From Hymenobacter convexus (GTDB lineage: Bacteria; Bacteroidota; Bacteroidia; Cytophagales; Hymenobacteraceae), in the NCBI RefSeq assembly GCF_030580955.1, contig NZ_JAUQON010000005.1, positions 186,001 to 250,000 of the forward strand: 64,000 nucleotides of DNA, written 5' to 3'. The translations under genes were made by a program, and so were the position numbers. The notes beneath the pieces were generated by a model. That model made no database searches. It was not told the DNA's origin and saw nothing but the letters and a program-made list of their open reading frames with translations. Below, in pieces: positions 17,397-26,191 of the stretch (position 1 is the first letter of the stretch; each line of letters opens with the position of its first letter).

Positions 17397-18095
17397 TTAC
17401 CAATACCGAAAGATGGTCCAGAGAATTTTGTAGCCGGCCCCCAGCGTGCCCCGCACCGTGCCCGACACCTTGCTGGTGCCAATGCGGCGGCGGTAGCGCA
17501 CGGGCACTTCGGCCACGCGCAGGTTTTGGCGAAAGGCTTTCACCTGCATTTCCACCGTCCAGCCATAGGTTTTGTCATCCATGCCGATGGCCAGCAGGGC
17601 GGGGGCGAGGACGGCCCGAAACGGCCCCAGGTCGGTGACATTGCCCTGGTAGCGCAGGTTGAGCAGCCGCGCCGCCAGCCAGTTGCCGAACCGCTGCTGG
17701 GGCAGCAGGGCGCCTTTTTCGCGTTCGCCGAGGGCCCGCGAGCCAATGACCAGGTCGGCCTCCCCGCGCAGGAGCGGGGCCAGTAATTCGGGCATTTGTT
17801 CGGGGTAATCGGAATGGTCGCCGTCGAGAAATACGACGATGTCGGGCCAGTCGGATTGCGGGCGGCCGAAGGCGTGGGCCATGCCGGCCAGGCATGCGTG
17901 GCCGTAGCCGGGGCGGGGCTCGCGCAACACCGTGGCCCCGCAGGCGCGGGCAATGGCGCCGGTGTCGTCGGTCGAATTATTGTCGACCACAATGATTTCC
18001 TGCGCCAGGCCGGCCGGGATTTCACTCAGCACCAGGGCAATGGCGCCGGCTTCGTTGTGGGCCGGAATGATAACGCTGATGCGGGGCTGAGGCAT
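17397..18095 (-). CDS. Family 2 glycosyltransferase (dolichyl/polyprenyl-phosphate sugar synthase-like)
   Basis: 232 residues from the ATG at 18095. Motifs: SVIIPAHNEAGAI, EIIVVDNNSTDDT, VVFLDGDHSDYPE (the metal-binding Asp pair) and VPVRYRRRIGTSKVSGT. This is the short, soluble or peripheral GT2 that makes polyprenyl-phosphate hexoses, and it would provide the lipid-linked donor for the GT-C enzyme encoded nearby. This pairing is inferred from context. Confidence 0.85.
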   Translation of the reverse strand: MPQPRISVIIPAHNEAGAIALVLSEIPAGLAQEIIVVDNNSTDDTGAIARACGATVLREPRPGYGHACLAGMAHAFGRPQSDWPDIVVFLDGDHSDYPEQMPELLAPLLRGEADLVIGSRALGEREKGALLPQQRFGNWLAARLLNLRYQGNVTDLGPFRAVLAPALLAIGMDDKTYGWTVEMQVKAFRQNLRVAEVPVRYRRRIGTSKVSGTVRGTLGAGYKILWTIFRYW

Positions 18096-18239
18096 GAAAT
18101 GGGCGGTGCGAAGACGCGGCGCCGCCAAACGAAAAGGCGGGCCCGGCGCTATGTGCACCACAAAGATGCCCCTGCCGCCGGAAAGCCGCACCGGGCTGGC
18201 CCGGCACGGCGGCCTTTTTCCCCGACAGTTTCGTTTCTT

Positions 18240-19058
18240 CTACTGCGCTGGCAGCACCAGCACCGGCAGCTTGCTCTGCAGCAGCACCTGCGCCGTGACG
18301 CTGCGGTGGAAAAGGCTGCCCATGAAGCTGCGCCGCCGGGCAATGAGCATCACCAGGTCGTAATCGGCGGGTTGGGCGGCCTCCAGAATGCCCGTGGCGG
18401 CATGAGCGCTGACCACGGTGTGGCACGGCGCCGGGGCCAGGTCGAGCACCAGCCCGGTCCGCATGACCGAATCGAGCACCAGGGGCGGCAGTTCGTCGGG
18501 GCCGGTATCGGGCACGACGTGGAAAATGGTGACCTCCGCCCCCAGGGCTACGAGCAGGTGATGGATGGCACCGGCATGCTCGCCGAGGGCGAAGGGGTGC
18601 CCATCCACGGCCAGCAGCACGCGCCGGGGCAAGGCGGTGCTGGCCACGCCGTGGGGCACCACCAGCATGGGGTAGGGCGCCGTGCGCAGCAGGTCGAGCG
18701 AGGTGGTTTGGACCAGTTCGTCGGGGGTGTCGGAGTAGTCGGGGCGGCCCAGCACCACCAGCAGTGGGTGGTGGCGGCTCACGGCGTCGGCCACGGCGTA
18801 GGCCACCCGGCCGTGGCCCACTTCGGCCACCACGGGCACGGGCAGGTTGCTGGCCACGCTGTTCAGGGCCAGGGCCACGGCTTCCTGGCTCAGGTTGGAA
18901 AGCCCGCCGGTAAACGTCTCGGGGTCGAGGATGGAATCGCGGCGCACGTGCAGCAGCACCAGGCGCGCGTTGAGCGGGCCGGCCAGGTTGGTGGCGTAGT
19001 CCAGGGCCTTGTTGGCGGCCTGAAAAAAGTCGGTGAGGATGAGCAGCGAAGCGTCCAT
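18240..19058 (-). CDS. Universal stress protein, tandem UspA domains
   Basis: 272 residues with two Usp domains. The N-terminal domain begins LLILTDFFQAANKALDYATNLAGPLNARLVLLHV; the second ends YDLVMLIARRRSFMGSLFHRSVTAQVLLQSKLPVLVLP. In classical nucleotide-binding Usps the last motif is G-2x-G-9x-G(S/T); here it is replaced by the GSLFHRSVTA form shared by most Usps of this window, so ATP binding is uncertain. Start at 19058 because the preceding 28 bases contain the putative promoter. A proposed Crp/Fnr-type site at 19143-19158 lies upstream with the same spacing as in the other units. Confidence 0.92.
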   Translation of the reverse strand: MDASLLILTDFFQAANKALDYATNLAGPLNARLVLLHVRRDSILDPETFTGGLSNLSQEAVALALNSVASNLPVPVVAEVGHGRVAYAVADAVSRHHPLLVVLGRPDYSDTPDELVQTTSLDLLRTAPYPMLVVPHGVASTALPRRVLLAVDGHPFALGEHAGAIHHLLVALGAEVTIFHVVPDTGPDELPPLVLDSVMRTGLVLDLAPAPCHTVVSAHAATGILEAAQPADYDLVMLIARRRSFMGSLFHRSVTAQVLLQSKLPVLVLPAQ

Positions 19059-19142
19059 GGAGGCAGGCAAAAACGGAATTGGTTCCCTGCACAAAGCACG
19101 CGCCTCGGGCGGACGGGCGCCCTGCGCAAGATTAGGCCGAAA

Positions 19143-19158
19143 GGTGATTTTGCTCATG
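19143..19158. promoter_or_regulatory. Putative FNR/CRP-type operator shared by divergent usp and MBL genes
   Basis: GGTGATTTTGCTCATG has the TGA-N6-TCA core. Toward the minus strand a GTGCTTTG element (19099-19092) starts 51.5 bases from its centre, the same distance as at 27739, 35098, 44803 and 61892. Toward the plus strand GCAATTTG (19192-19199) starts 41.5 bases away, exactly one helical turn nearer. The outer bases deviate from the CC...GG seen elsewhere, so this is one of the weaker sites. Confidence 0.5.
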
Positions 19159-19215
19159 TTTTGCCGGTGGCCTTGGCCGGCATCTTGCACTGCAATTTGC
19201 CTCAGTGCCAAGACC

Positions 19216-20613
19216 ATGAACGTCCACCTGCAATTTCTCGGGGCGGCCCACTGCGTGACGGGCTCCAAGTACCTGCTCACGCTGGAGGAGCCCGGCCGGC
19301 GCCGCCAGGTGCTGGTCGATTGCGGCTTGTTCCAGGGCTATAAGGAGCTGCGCCTGCGCAACCGCGAAAAGCTGCCCCTGGCCCCGGCCGAGGTCGAAGC
19401 CGTGGTGCTGACGCACGCCCACATCGACCACAGCGGCTACCTGCCCAAGCTGGTGAAAGACGGCTTTCGGGGCCGCATCTTTTGCACCGAAGCCACCGCC
19501 GACCTGCTCAGCATCATGCTCCTCGACTCGGCCAAGCTGCAGGAAGAGGAGGCCGCCTACGCCAACGAAAAAGGCTATTCCCGCCATCATCCGGCCCTGC
19601 CGCTATACACCCAGGCCGACGTGGAGGCGGTGCTGGCGCTGGTGGCAAGCGTGGCCTACGAGGCCCCGCTTGCCGTGCTCGGCGGCGCCCTCACGCTCAC
19701 GTTCCGGGAAGCCGGCCACATCCTGGGCTCGGCCCTGGTGGAAATGGACGTGCAGGGCGCGCACCAGCGCCGGCACCTCGTGTTTTCGGGCGACCTGGGC
19801 CGCTACGACAACCCCGTGCTGCACGACCCCGCCCGCGTCACCCAGGCCGACGTGCTGCTGGTCGAATCGACCTACGGCGACCGCAACACCCGCCTGCCCG
19901 ACCCGGAAACCGTGCTGGCCCGCACCGTGAACGAGGCCCTGGACCGGGGCGGCGTGCTGCTCATCGCGGCCTTTGCCGTGGGCCGCACCCAGGCGCTGCT
20001 CTACTACCTGAAAAAGCTGCTGGCCGCCGGCCGCATCCCGCCCGTGCCGGTGTACGTGGACAGCCCCATGGCCCAGCGCGTGGCCGACCTGTTTCCGCGG
20101 CACCCGGCGGCGCACCGCCTGGGCCACGGCAACGTGTTCGATTTCCCCGGCCTGCACCTGGTGGCCGAGGCGGCCCAGTCCAAGGCCCTGAACCAGAAAA
20201 CCGGGCTGGCCATCATCGTCTCGGCCAGCGGAATGTGCACGGGCGGGCGCATTGTGCACCACCTCCACCACCGCCTGCCCCGGCCCACCGACACGCTGCT
20301 GCTCATCGGCTACCAGGCCGAAGGCACCCGCGGCCGCCGCCTGCTGGCCGGTGAAAAAGCCATAAAAATGTTCGGCGACCTGGTGCCCGTGCGCTGCCAC
20401 GTCGAGCACCTCGACGGCTTTTCGGCCCACGCCGACCGCCAGGAACTGCTGCGCTGGCTCGACCAGTTTCAGGCCCCGCCGCAGCGCACGTTTGTGGTGC
20501 ACGGCGAGCCGCCCGCCGCCGAAGACCTGGCCGCCACCCTGCGCCAGCGGCACTGGCCCTGCGTGGAAGTGCCCGAATACCTGGAGACCGTCAGTCTTTT
20601 TAAAGGGTTGTAA
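19216..20613 (+). CDS. MBL-fold, beta-CASP metallo-hydrolase (RNA-processing type)
   Basis: 465 residues. The metallo-beta-lactamase metal motif THAHIDHSG places His67, His69, Asp71 and His72 at the two-zinc site. Further motifs are FREAGHILGSALVEM, LVESTYGDR, ASGMCTGGRIVHH and a C-terminal FSAHADRQEL, which together define the beta-CASP group of nucleases (Ysh1/CPSF-73-like and bacterial homologues). It probably cleaves RNA in the cytoplasm. Homologues are commonly found in low-oxygen regulons of other bacteria (known from context in pseudomonads; not proven here). Start ATG at 19216 fits the family N-terminus. Confidence 0.9.
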   Translation: MNVHLQFLGAAHCVTGSKYLLTLEEPGRRRQVLVDCGLFQGYKELRLRNREKLPLAPAEVEAVVLTHAHIDHSGYLPKLVKDGFRGRIFCTEATADLLSIMLLDSAKLQEEEAAYANEKGYSRHHPALPLYTQADVEAVLALVASVAYEAPLAVLGGALTLTFREAGHILGSALVEMDVQGAHQRRHLVFSGDLGRYDNPVLHDPARVTQADVLLVESTYGDRNTRLPDPETVLARTVNEALDRGGVLLIAAFAVGRTQALLYYLKKLLAAGRIPPVPVYVDSPMAQRVADLFPRHPAAHRLGHGNVFDFPGLHLVAEAAQSKALNQKTGLAIIVSASGMCTGGRIVHHLHHRLPRPTDTLLLIGYQAEGTRGRRLLAGEKAIKMFGDLVPVRCHVEHLDGFSAHADRQELLRWLDQFQAPPQRTFVVHGEPPAAEDLAATLRQRHWPCVEVPEYLETVSLFKGL

Positions 20614-20654
20614 TGGTCAGATAAATAGCCGGTTGAACTAACTACTTCTTAGCC

Positions 20655-22166
20655 ATGAAAACACAACTTTTTGTCGGGCTGCTGCTGGGGCTGAGCTTTT
20701 GCGGCCACCGGGCCGCCGGCCAGCGTCCGGACCCGGTTATTCCGCCGGCCGTGGCGTCCCCGATGGTCGATGAGCTGGTAATCAGCAATGTGAGCGTAGT
20801 GAACGTGGACCTGGGCGAAATTGAGCCCCACCAGAACGTGGTGATGCGCGACGGCTTCATCGTTTCGGTGGGCAAATGGGTGCCGGCCGGCCGGGGCGTG
20901 CCGACCGTGGACGGTAAGGGCAAATACCTCGTGCCCGGCCTCTGGGACGGCCACACCCACGCCCTAGGCTCGGCCGCCGACGAGCGCATGGCCCTGCCGC
21001 TCTACGTGGCCCACGGCATCACCAGCATCCGCGACGTGACCACGGCCCGGCCCCTCAACGACCTACTGCGCACCTACGTAGCCCTGGAAACCGGCCAGCG
21101 CGCGGGGCCGCGCATCGAGCTGGCCGGCCCCGTGCTCGACGGCTCGGCCGATGGCCACACCGGCCTGGGCCTGAACGCCTCGCGCGCCGCCGGCCGCGCC
21201 CGCGCCGCCGGCTTCATCAAGGCCGGCTGGTGCAGCCTGCAGCCGGGGCCGCTGCTCTCGCACGACGCGTTCTGGGGCGTGGCCTCCGCCGCGCAGGAAG
21301 GGCGCGTGCACCTCGCCGGCCCCGTGCCCGAAGCCGTGCCCGTGCTGGCCGCCATCGGGGCGGGCCAAAACGGCATCGACCACCCCGACAAGCTGCTGCT
21401 GGCCTGCTCCAGCCGCGAAGCCGAGCTGGTGGAAGCCCGGGCCCAGGCCCTGGCCGGCCCCCGGCCCCTGGCCACGCTGCAAGCCCGCGTGAAAGCCCAG
21501 CAGCCCGACATCCTGGCCAGCTTCAGCCCCGAGCGCTGCGCCGCGCTGGCCCAGGCGCTGGTGCAGTACCGGGCCTTTGTGGTGCCCGCGCTGGGCGCGG
21601 AGGACTTCGACCTGCGGCGCGCCCCGGACCCCGAAGACCCGCGCTTTCGCTCGGTGCCCGCCGCCGTGCGCCAGCAGTGGGAGCGGGCTGCCCGCGTCCG
21701 GCCCCGCCTCACCGACAGCCGGCGGGCCCAGCTGCAGGCCATCGATTCGTTGCAGCGCCGCATGGTGGCCGCATTTGGCCGGCAGGGTGTGCGCCTGGTG
21801 GCGGGCTCCGACGCCGGCTCGGCCACGCCCAACCTGTTCCACGGCGGGAGCCTGCACGACGAGCTGGAACGCCTCGTGGCCATCGGCCTCACGCCCGCCG
21901 AGGCCCTGCGCGCCGGCACCGTGAACCCGGCCATGGCCACCGGCCGCGGCTTCGACCTCGGGCGCATTCACGCCGGCTACCTGGCCGATGCGGTGCTGCT
22001 GAACGGCAACCCGCTCGACGACATCCACAACCTGCGCCTGATACAGGCCGTGGTGCTGCGCGGCCGCCTCTTCGACCTGCCCGCGCTGGCCGGGCTGGTG
22101 AAGGAGGCCGAACAAGCCGCCGCGATGGAGGACGCCGCGGCCCACGCTACGGCCGTTGTCCACTAG
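20655..22166 (+). CDS. Exported amidohydrolase
   Basis: 503 residues with a signal peptide ending near AAGQ. The amidohydrolase barrel shows VPGLWDGHTHALG (His100, His102), GIDHP and VAGSDAGSATPN with the metal-binding Asp, and a C-terminal composite domain (GYLADAVLLNGNPLDDIHNLR). Such proteins are close to imidazolonepropionase/prolidase-like hydrolases; the substrate is unknown. The usual long middle region is present and no damage is seen. It lies 41 bases downstream of the MBL gene and may be co-transcribed. Confidence 0.85.
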   Translation: MKTQLFVGLLLGLSFCGHRAAGQRPDPVIPPAVASPMVDELVISNVSVVNVDLGEIEPHQNVVMRDGFIVSVGKWVPAGRGVPTVDGKGKYLVPGLWDGHTHALGSAADERMALPLYVAHGITSIRDVTTARPLNDLLRTYVALETGQRAGPRIELAGPVLDGSADGHTGLGLNASRAAGRARAAGFIKAGWCSLQPGPLLSHDAFWGVASAAQEGRVHLAGPVPEAVPVLAAIGAGQNGIDHPDKLLLACSSREAELVEARAQALAGPRPLATLQARVKAQQPDILASFSPERCAALAQALVQYRAFVVPALGAEDFDLRRAPDPEDPRFRSVPAAVRQQWERAARVRPRLTDSRRAQLQAIDSLQRRMVAAFGRQGVRLVAGSDAGSATPNLFHGGSLHDELERLVAIGLTPAEALRAGTVNPAMATGRGFDLGRIHAGYLADAVLLNGNPLDDIHNLRLIQAVVLRGRLFDLPALAGLVKEAEQAAAMEDAAAHATAVVH

Positions 22167-22409
22167 CACGGTGGCCGGTTGGGGCTGGGCTGGTGGCGCA
22201 CTATTGGAATCAAATGCAGTATTATCAAAGCATTCCATAATGAATCCGAAATGCTCATGGCTCATCGGCCCGGCCGCGCTGGCCGTGTCGGCCGCCGGGC
22301 TTGCGCGCCGCTGGTGGCGCAGGAGTTGGCTTTCGAGCACCTCAAACCTTATTCACCCTGCCGTCTCGGCCATCAGGCCCGGGTGGCCGCTTTGCCAAAC
22401 CGCCTCTTT

Positions 22410-23426
22410 ATGAACGTCACAGCTTTTAGTGTTCAGAACTTCGAACGGGACTTTCTCAAGCGGGCCAACCAGGGCCAGCAGCTGCTTACGCTGCTCGACA
22501 CGCCCCTCACGGCCGACACTGCGCACCTGGCGCACGGCGCATTGGCGGTGAGCGTGTTCACGCGCGACGACGTATCGGCCCCGGTGCTGGAGCAGCTGGC
22601 CGAGCTGGGCGTGCGCTACGTGGCCGTGCGTGCCACCGGCACCGACAACGTGGACCTCCCCGCCGCCCGCCGGCTGGGCCTGTGCGTGGCCAACGTGCCC
22701 GAATACTCGCCCTACGCCGTGGCCGAGCACGCCGTGACCCTCATGCTGGCCCTGTGCCGCCACCTGCGCCAGGCCGACCAGCAGCTGCGGGCCAACGACT
22801 TCCGCCTCGACCACCTCATCGGCTTCGACCTGCACGGCAAAACGGTGGGCATTCTGGGCGTGGGGCGCATTGGGGGCGTGGTGGCGCGCATCCTGCACGG
22901 CTTCGGCTGCCGCCTGCTGGGCGTGGATGTGCAGCCCAACCCCGAGTTGACCGAGAAGTACGGCCTGCGCTACGTGCCCCTGGCCGAGTGCTGCGCGCAG
23001 GCCGACATCATTTCCGTGCACACCCCGCTCACCGCCGAAACCCACCACCTGATTGACGACCGGCTGTTGCGCCAGATGAAGCGCGGCGCGATGCTCATCA
23101 ACACCGGCCGCGGCGGCGTGCTGGATACGGCCGCCGCCCTGCGCGCCCTCAAAAGCGGCCGCCTGGGCTTTCTGGGGCTGGATGTGTACGAAAACGAGAA
23201 GGCCCTTTTTTTTGCCGACCACCGCCAGGAGCTGCTCCTCGACGACACGTTTGCCCGCCTGCTCACCTTCTCCAACGTGCTGCTCACCGGCCACCAGGCC
23301 TACCTCACCCGCGAGGCCCTCACCAACATTGCCGACGCCACCTTTCACAGCCTCAGTGCCTGGGCGCAGGGCCGGCCCGCCGAGCACGAGCTGTGCGCTG
23401 TCGGCGAGCCACAACCCGTCATCTAG
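22410..23426 (+). CDS. ldhA: D-lactate dehydrogenase (2-hydroxyacid dehydrogenase)
   Basis: 338 residues. NAD-binding GVGRIG (150-155 region), catalytic Arg234 (NTGRGG), Glu263 (VYENEK) and His295 (LTGHQAYLT) are all present. The stretch LGLDVYENEKALFFADHRQ is typical of fermentative D-LDH (LdhA). It reduces pyruvate to D-lactate, re-oxidising NADH when respiration is limited. The preceding 243-base gap contains no clear promoter motif. The stop is nine bases before the start of the P-type ATPase gene, so the two are in one unit. The ATG at 22410 matches the family N-terminus; an upstream in-frame extension does not. Confidence 0.9.
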   Translation: MNVTAFSVQNFERDFLKRANQGQQLLTLLDTPLTADTAHLAHGALAVSVFTRDDVSAPVLEQLAELGVRYVAVRATGTDNVDLPAARRLGLCVANVPEYSPYAVAEHAVTLMLALCRHLRQADQQLRANDFRLDHLIGFDLHGKTVGILGVGRIGGVVARILHGFGCRLLGVDVQPNPELTEKYGLRYVPLAECCAQADIISVHTPLTAETHHLIDDRLLRQMKRGAMLINTGRGGVLDTAAALRALKSGRLGFLGLDVYENEKALFFADHRQELLLDDTFARLLTFSNVLLTGHQAYLTREALTNIADATFHSLSAWAQGRPAEHELCAVGEPQPVI

Positions 23427-23435
23427 CCCCGCCAA

Positions 23436-26156
23436 ATGCCTACTGCCATGCTGCCCCTCCATGCGCCTGTGCTACTCGAAGCGGCGCGGCCGGCCGTGGC
23501 GCCGCCCGCTGCCGCCGCGGGCCTGACCACGGCCGACGCCCGGCGCCGCCTGCTGGAAACCGGTCCCAACGTGCTGGCCACGGCCGCGCGCGAGTCGCTT
23601 TTGCGCATGGCGCTGCGGCAGTTTCAGAGCATTACGGTGCTGGTACTGGCGGGCGCGGCGGGCGTGTCGGCTTTCAGCGCCGACTACCTGGAGGCGGCCG
23701 CCATCGGGGCGGTGGTGCTGCTGAACGCGGCCATTGGCTTTGCCCTGGAGTGGCAGGCCCGCGCCTCCATGGACGCCCTGCACGCCCTCGACGTGCCCCA
23801 GGCGCGCGCCCTGCGCGACGGCCACCCCCGCCAGGTGCCGGCCGCCGACCTGGTGCCCGGCGACGTGCTGCTGCTGGAAGGCGGCGACGTGGTGCCCGCC
23901 GATGCCGACCTGCTCGACGCCCACCAGTTGCAAGTCAACGAATCGGCCCTGACGGGCGAGTCTCTGCCCGCCAGCAAGGCGCCCGGCCCGGCCGCTCCAG
24001 GGGCGCTGCTGGCCGAGCAGCGCCAGCGCGTGTTCAAGGGCACGGCCGTGGTGGACGGCAACGGCCGCGCCGTGGTGGTGGCCACCGGCATGCGCACCGA
24101 GCTGGGCCGCATCACGCAGCTGGTGCAGGCCACCAAGCGCCCGCCCACGCCCCTCGAAACCAAGCTCGACGCGCTGGCCCGGCAGCTCCTGCTGCTCACC
24201 GGGGCGCTCACGCTGGGCTACGTGCTGCTGGTGTGGGCGCAGGGCCAGCAGCCGCTGATGCAGGTGGTGAAAACCGGCATTGTGCTGGCCGTGGCCGCCA
24301 TTCCCGAAGGGCTGGCCATCGTGGCCACGCTGGCGCTGGCGGCGGGCACGCTGCGCATGGCCCGGCAGCGGGTGCTGGTAAAGCGCCTGCCCGCCGTGGA
24401 AACCCTGGGCAGCACCAGCGTCATCGTGACCGATAAAACCGGCACGCTCACCCAGAACCACATCGCGGCGCACACCGTGTGGCTGGCCGAGGGCTGCACC
24501 GAAGTCCAGGCACGCGACCTTGCCCTGAGCGCTACTGCCGACGCGCCCGGCGTGTTTGCCGGTCCCGGCTTTGCGCATTTGCAGCTGCTGGCCGCGCTGT
24601 GCAACAACGCCACCTACCATCCCACCGACCCCAGCCGCACCACCGGCGACCCCCTCGAAATTGCCCTCTGGCAGCTGGCCGGCGCCACCCTAAGCAACGC
24701 GGAAACCGCCGCGCCCCGCCTGGCCGAACAGGCCTTCAGCTCCGACACCCGGCTGATGGGCACGGTGCACCAGCTGGCCGTCGGGCGCTGCCTGGTGGCC
24801 GTGAAGGGCGCTGCCGAGGCCGTGCTGCCCCATTGCCGCTACCAGTGGTCGGCCGCTGGCGAGCGGCAGCTGCTGAGTGCGGAAGGCCGCGCCGCCTGGG
24901 TGGCCCGGGCCGAAGGGCTGGCCGGGCGCGGGCTGCGCACCCTGGCTTTCGCCAGCGCCGAATGGCCCGAGCATCCCGGCCCCGACTTCGTGCGCGAGCT
25001 GGATTGGGTGGGCCTGGTGGCCTTTCTCGACCCGCCCCGGCTGGAAGTGGCGCCGGCCCTGGCCGCCTGCCGGGCCGCCGGCATCCGGGTCATCATCGCT
25101 ACCGGCGACCACCCCGCCACGGCCCGCACCGTGGCCCTGCAGGTGGGCCTGCTGAACCCTAATGACAAGGCCGAAGTGGTGACCGGGGACGAGCTGCCCG
25201 ACCTATTGCGCCACCCCAACGGGGCCGGCCGCCGGCGCCTGCACCAGGCCCAGATATTTGCCCGCATGAGCCCGGCCCAGAAGCTCGACCTCATTGCCTA
25301 CTACCAGCAGCACGGCCACATAGTGGGCATGACCGGCGACGGCGTGAACGACGCGCCGGCCCTGCGCCGGGCCGACATCGGCATTGCCATGGGCCAGCGC
25401 GGCACCCAGGTGGCCGCCGAAGCCGCCGACCTCGTGCTGCAGGACGATGCTTTCGGCTCCATCGTGGTGGCCATTGCGCAGGGCCGCGTCATTCTGGCAA
25501 ACATCCGCACCTTCCTGAGCTACCTCATATCCTGCAATCTGAGCGAGGTATTGATTGTGACCATCGTGGCTTTGCTGCACCCCATTGTGCCGCTCTGGCC
25601 GCTGCAAATCCTGTTTTTGAACCTGCTCACCGACGTGTTTCCGGCCCTGGCGCTGGCCCTCGGCCCCGGCGCCGACCACCTGATGCAGCGCCCGCCGCGT
25701 TCGCCTAAAAAGCCGCTGCTCGGGGCTGCCGACTGGCGCCGCGCGGCCCTCTACGCCGCCGCCCTGACCGTGGGCGGCGTGGGCGCGTTCGGCTCCGCGC
25801 GCTGGGGGCTGGGGCTGCCCGCCGATGTGTGCAACAATGTGCTGTTTTACAGCATGGCGCTGGCCCAGCTGCTGCACGTGTTCAACTTCGCGGCCGACCG
25901 CCGCACGCTGCTCCGCTCCGAGGTGACGCGTAACCCTTACGTGTGGGGCGCCCTGGCCCTGTGCGGTGCCGCGATGCTGGTTTCCTACCTGGTGCCGGCC
26001 CTGCGGGCGGTGCTCGGCATCGTGCCCCTGCCCGCCACCGCCATTGGTCTGATTGCGGGCGGCGGCCTGCTGCCGGTGCTGCTCATTCAGGCAGGGCGGT
26101 GGCTCCACGGCGCCGCCAGGCCGCCGAAAACGGCTCGGCCCCACCGCTTTTCTTAG
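23436..26156 (+). CDS. Cation-transporting P-type ATPase (P2-like)
   Basis: 906 residues. Phosphorylation motif TDKTGTLTQN (Asp333), TGES in the actuator domain (ALTGESLPA), PEGL in helix 4 (AAIPEGLAIVAT), and TGDGVNDAPAL hinge. About ten membrane helices are expected. PEGL and the general layout agree with P2-type Ca2+/Mn2+-like pumps such as CtpF of the mycobacterial DosR regulon, but the ion cannot be fixed from the sequence. It is downstream of ldhA and upstream of an L,D-transpeptidase gene. Confidence 0.88.
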   Translation: MPTAMLPLHAPVLLEAARPAVAPPAAAAGLTTADARRRLLETGPNVLATAARESLLRMALRQFQSITVLVLAGAAGVSAFSADYLEAAAIGAVVLLNAAIGFALEWQARASMDALHALDVPQARALRDGHPRQVPAADLVPGDVLLLEGGDVVPADADLLDAHQLQVNESALTGESLPASKAPGPAAPGALLAEQRQRVFKGTAVVDGNGRAVVVATGMRTELGRITQLVQATKRPPTPLETKLDALARQLLLLTGALTLGYVLLVWAQGQQPLMQVVKTGIVLAVAAIPEGLAIVATLALAAGTLRMARQRVLVKRLPAVETLGSTSVIVTDKTGTLTQNHIAAHTVWLAEGCTEVQARDLALSATADAPGVFAGPGFAHLQLLAALCNNATYHPTDPSRTTGDPLEIALWQLAGATLSNAETAAPRLAEQAFSSDTRLMGTVHQLAVGRCLVAVKGAAEAVLPHCRYQWSAAGERQLLSAEGRAAWVARAEGLAGRGLRTLAFASAEWPEHPGPDFVRELDWVGLVAFLDPPRLEVAPALAACRAAGIRVIIATGDHPATARTVALQVGLLNPNDKAEVVTGDELPDLLRHPNGAGRRRLHQAQIFARMSPAQKLDLIAYYQQHGHIVGMTGDGVNDAPALRRADIGIAMGQRGTQVAAEAADLVLQDDAFGSIVVAIAQGRVILANIRTFLSYLISCNLSEVLIVTIVALLHPIVPLWPLQILFLNLLTDVFPALALALGPGADHLMQRPPRSPKKPLLGAADWRRAALYAAALTVGGVGAFGSARWGLGLPADVCNNVLFYSMALAQLLHVFNFAADRRTLLRSEVTRNPYVWGALALCGAAMLVSYLVPALRAVLGIVPLPATAIGLIAGGGLLPVLLIQAGRWLHGAARPPKTARPHRFS

Positions 26157-26191
26157 CACTGTTTACCGGCTTGTGCCCAAAGGATTTTCCG

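Noticed and set aside
22240..22413. Possible 57-codon gene overlapping the ldhA start
   Set aside because: No recognisable domain, overlaps ldhA in another frame and has a composition typical of random high-GC frames. The 22167-22409 gap otherwise shows no gene.
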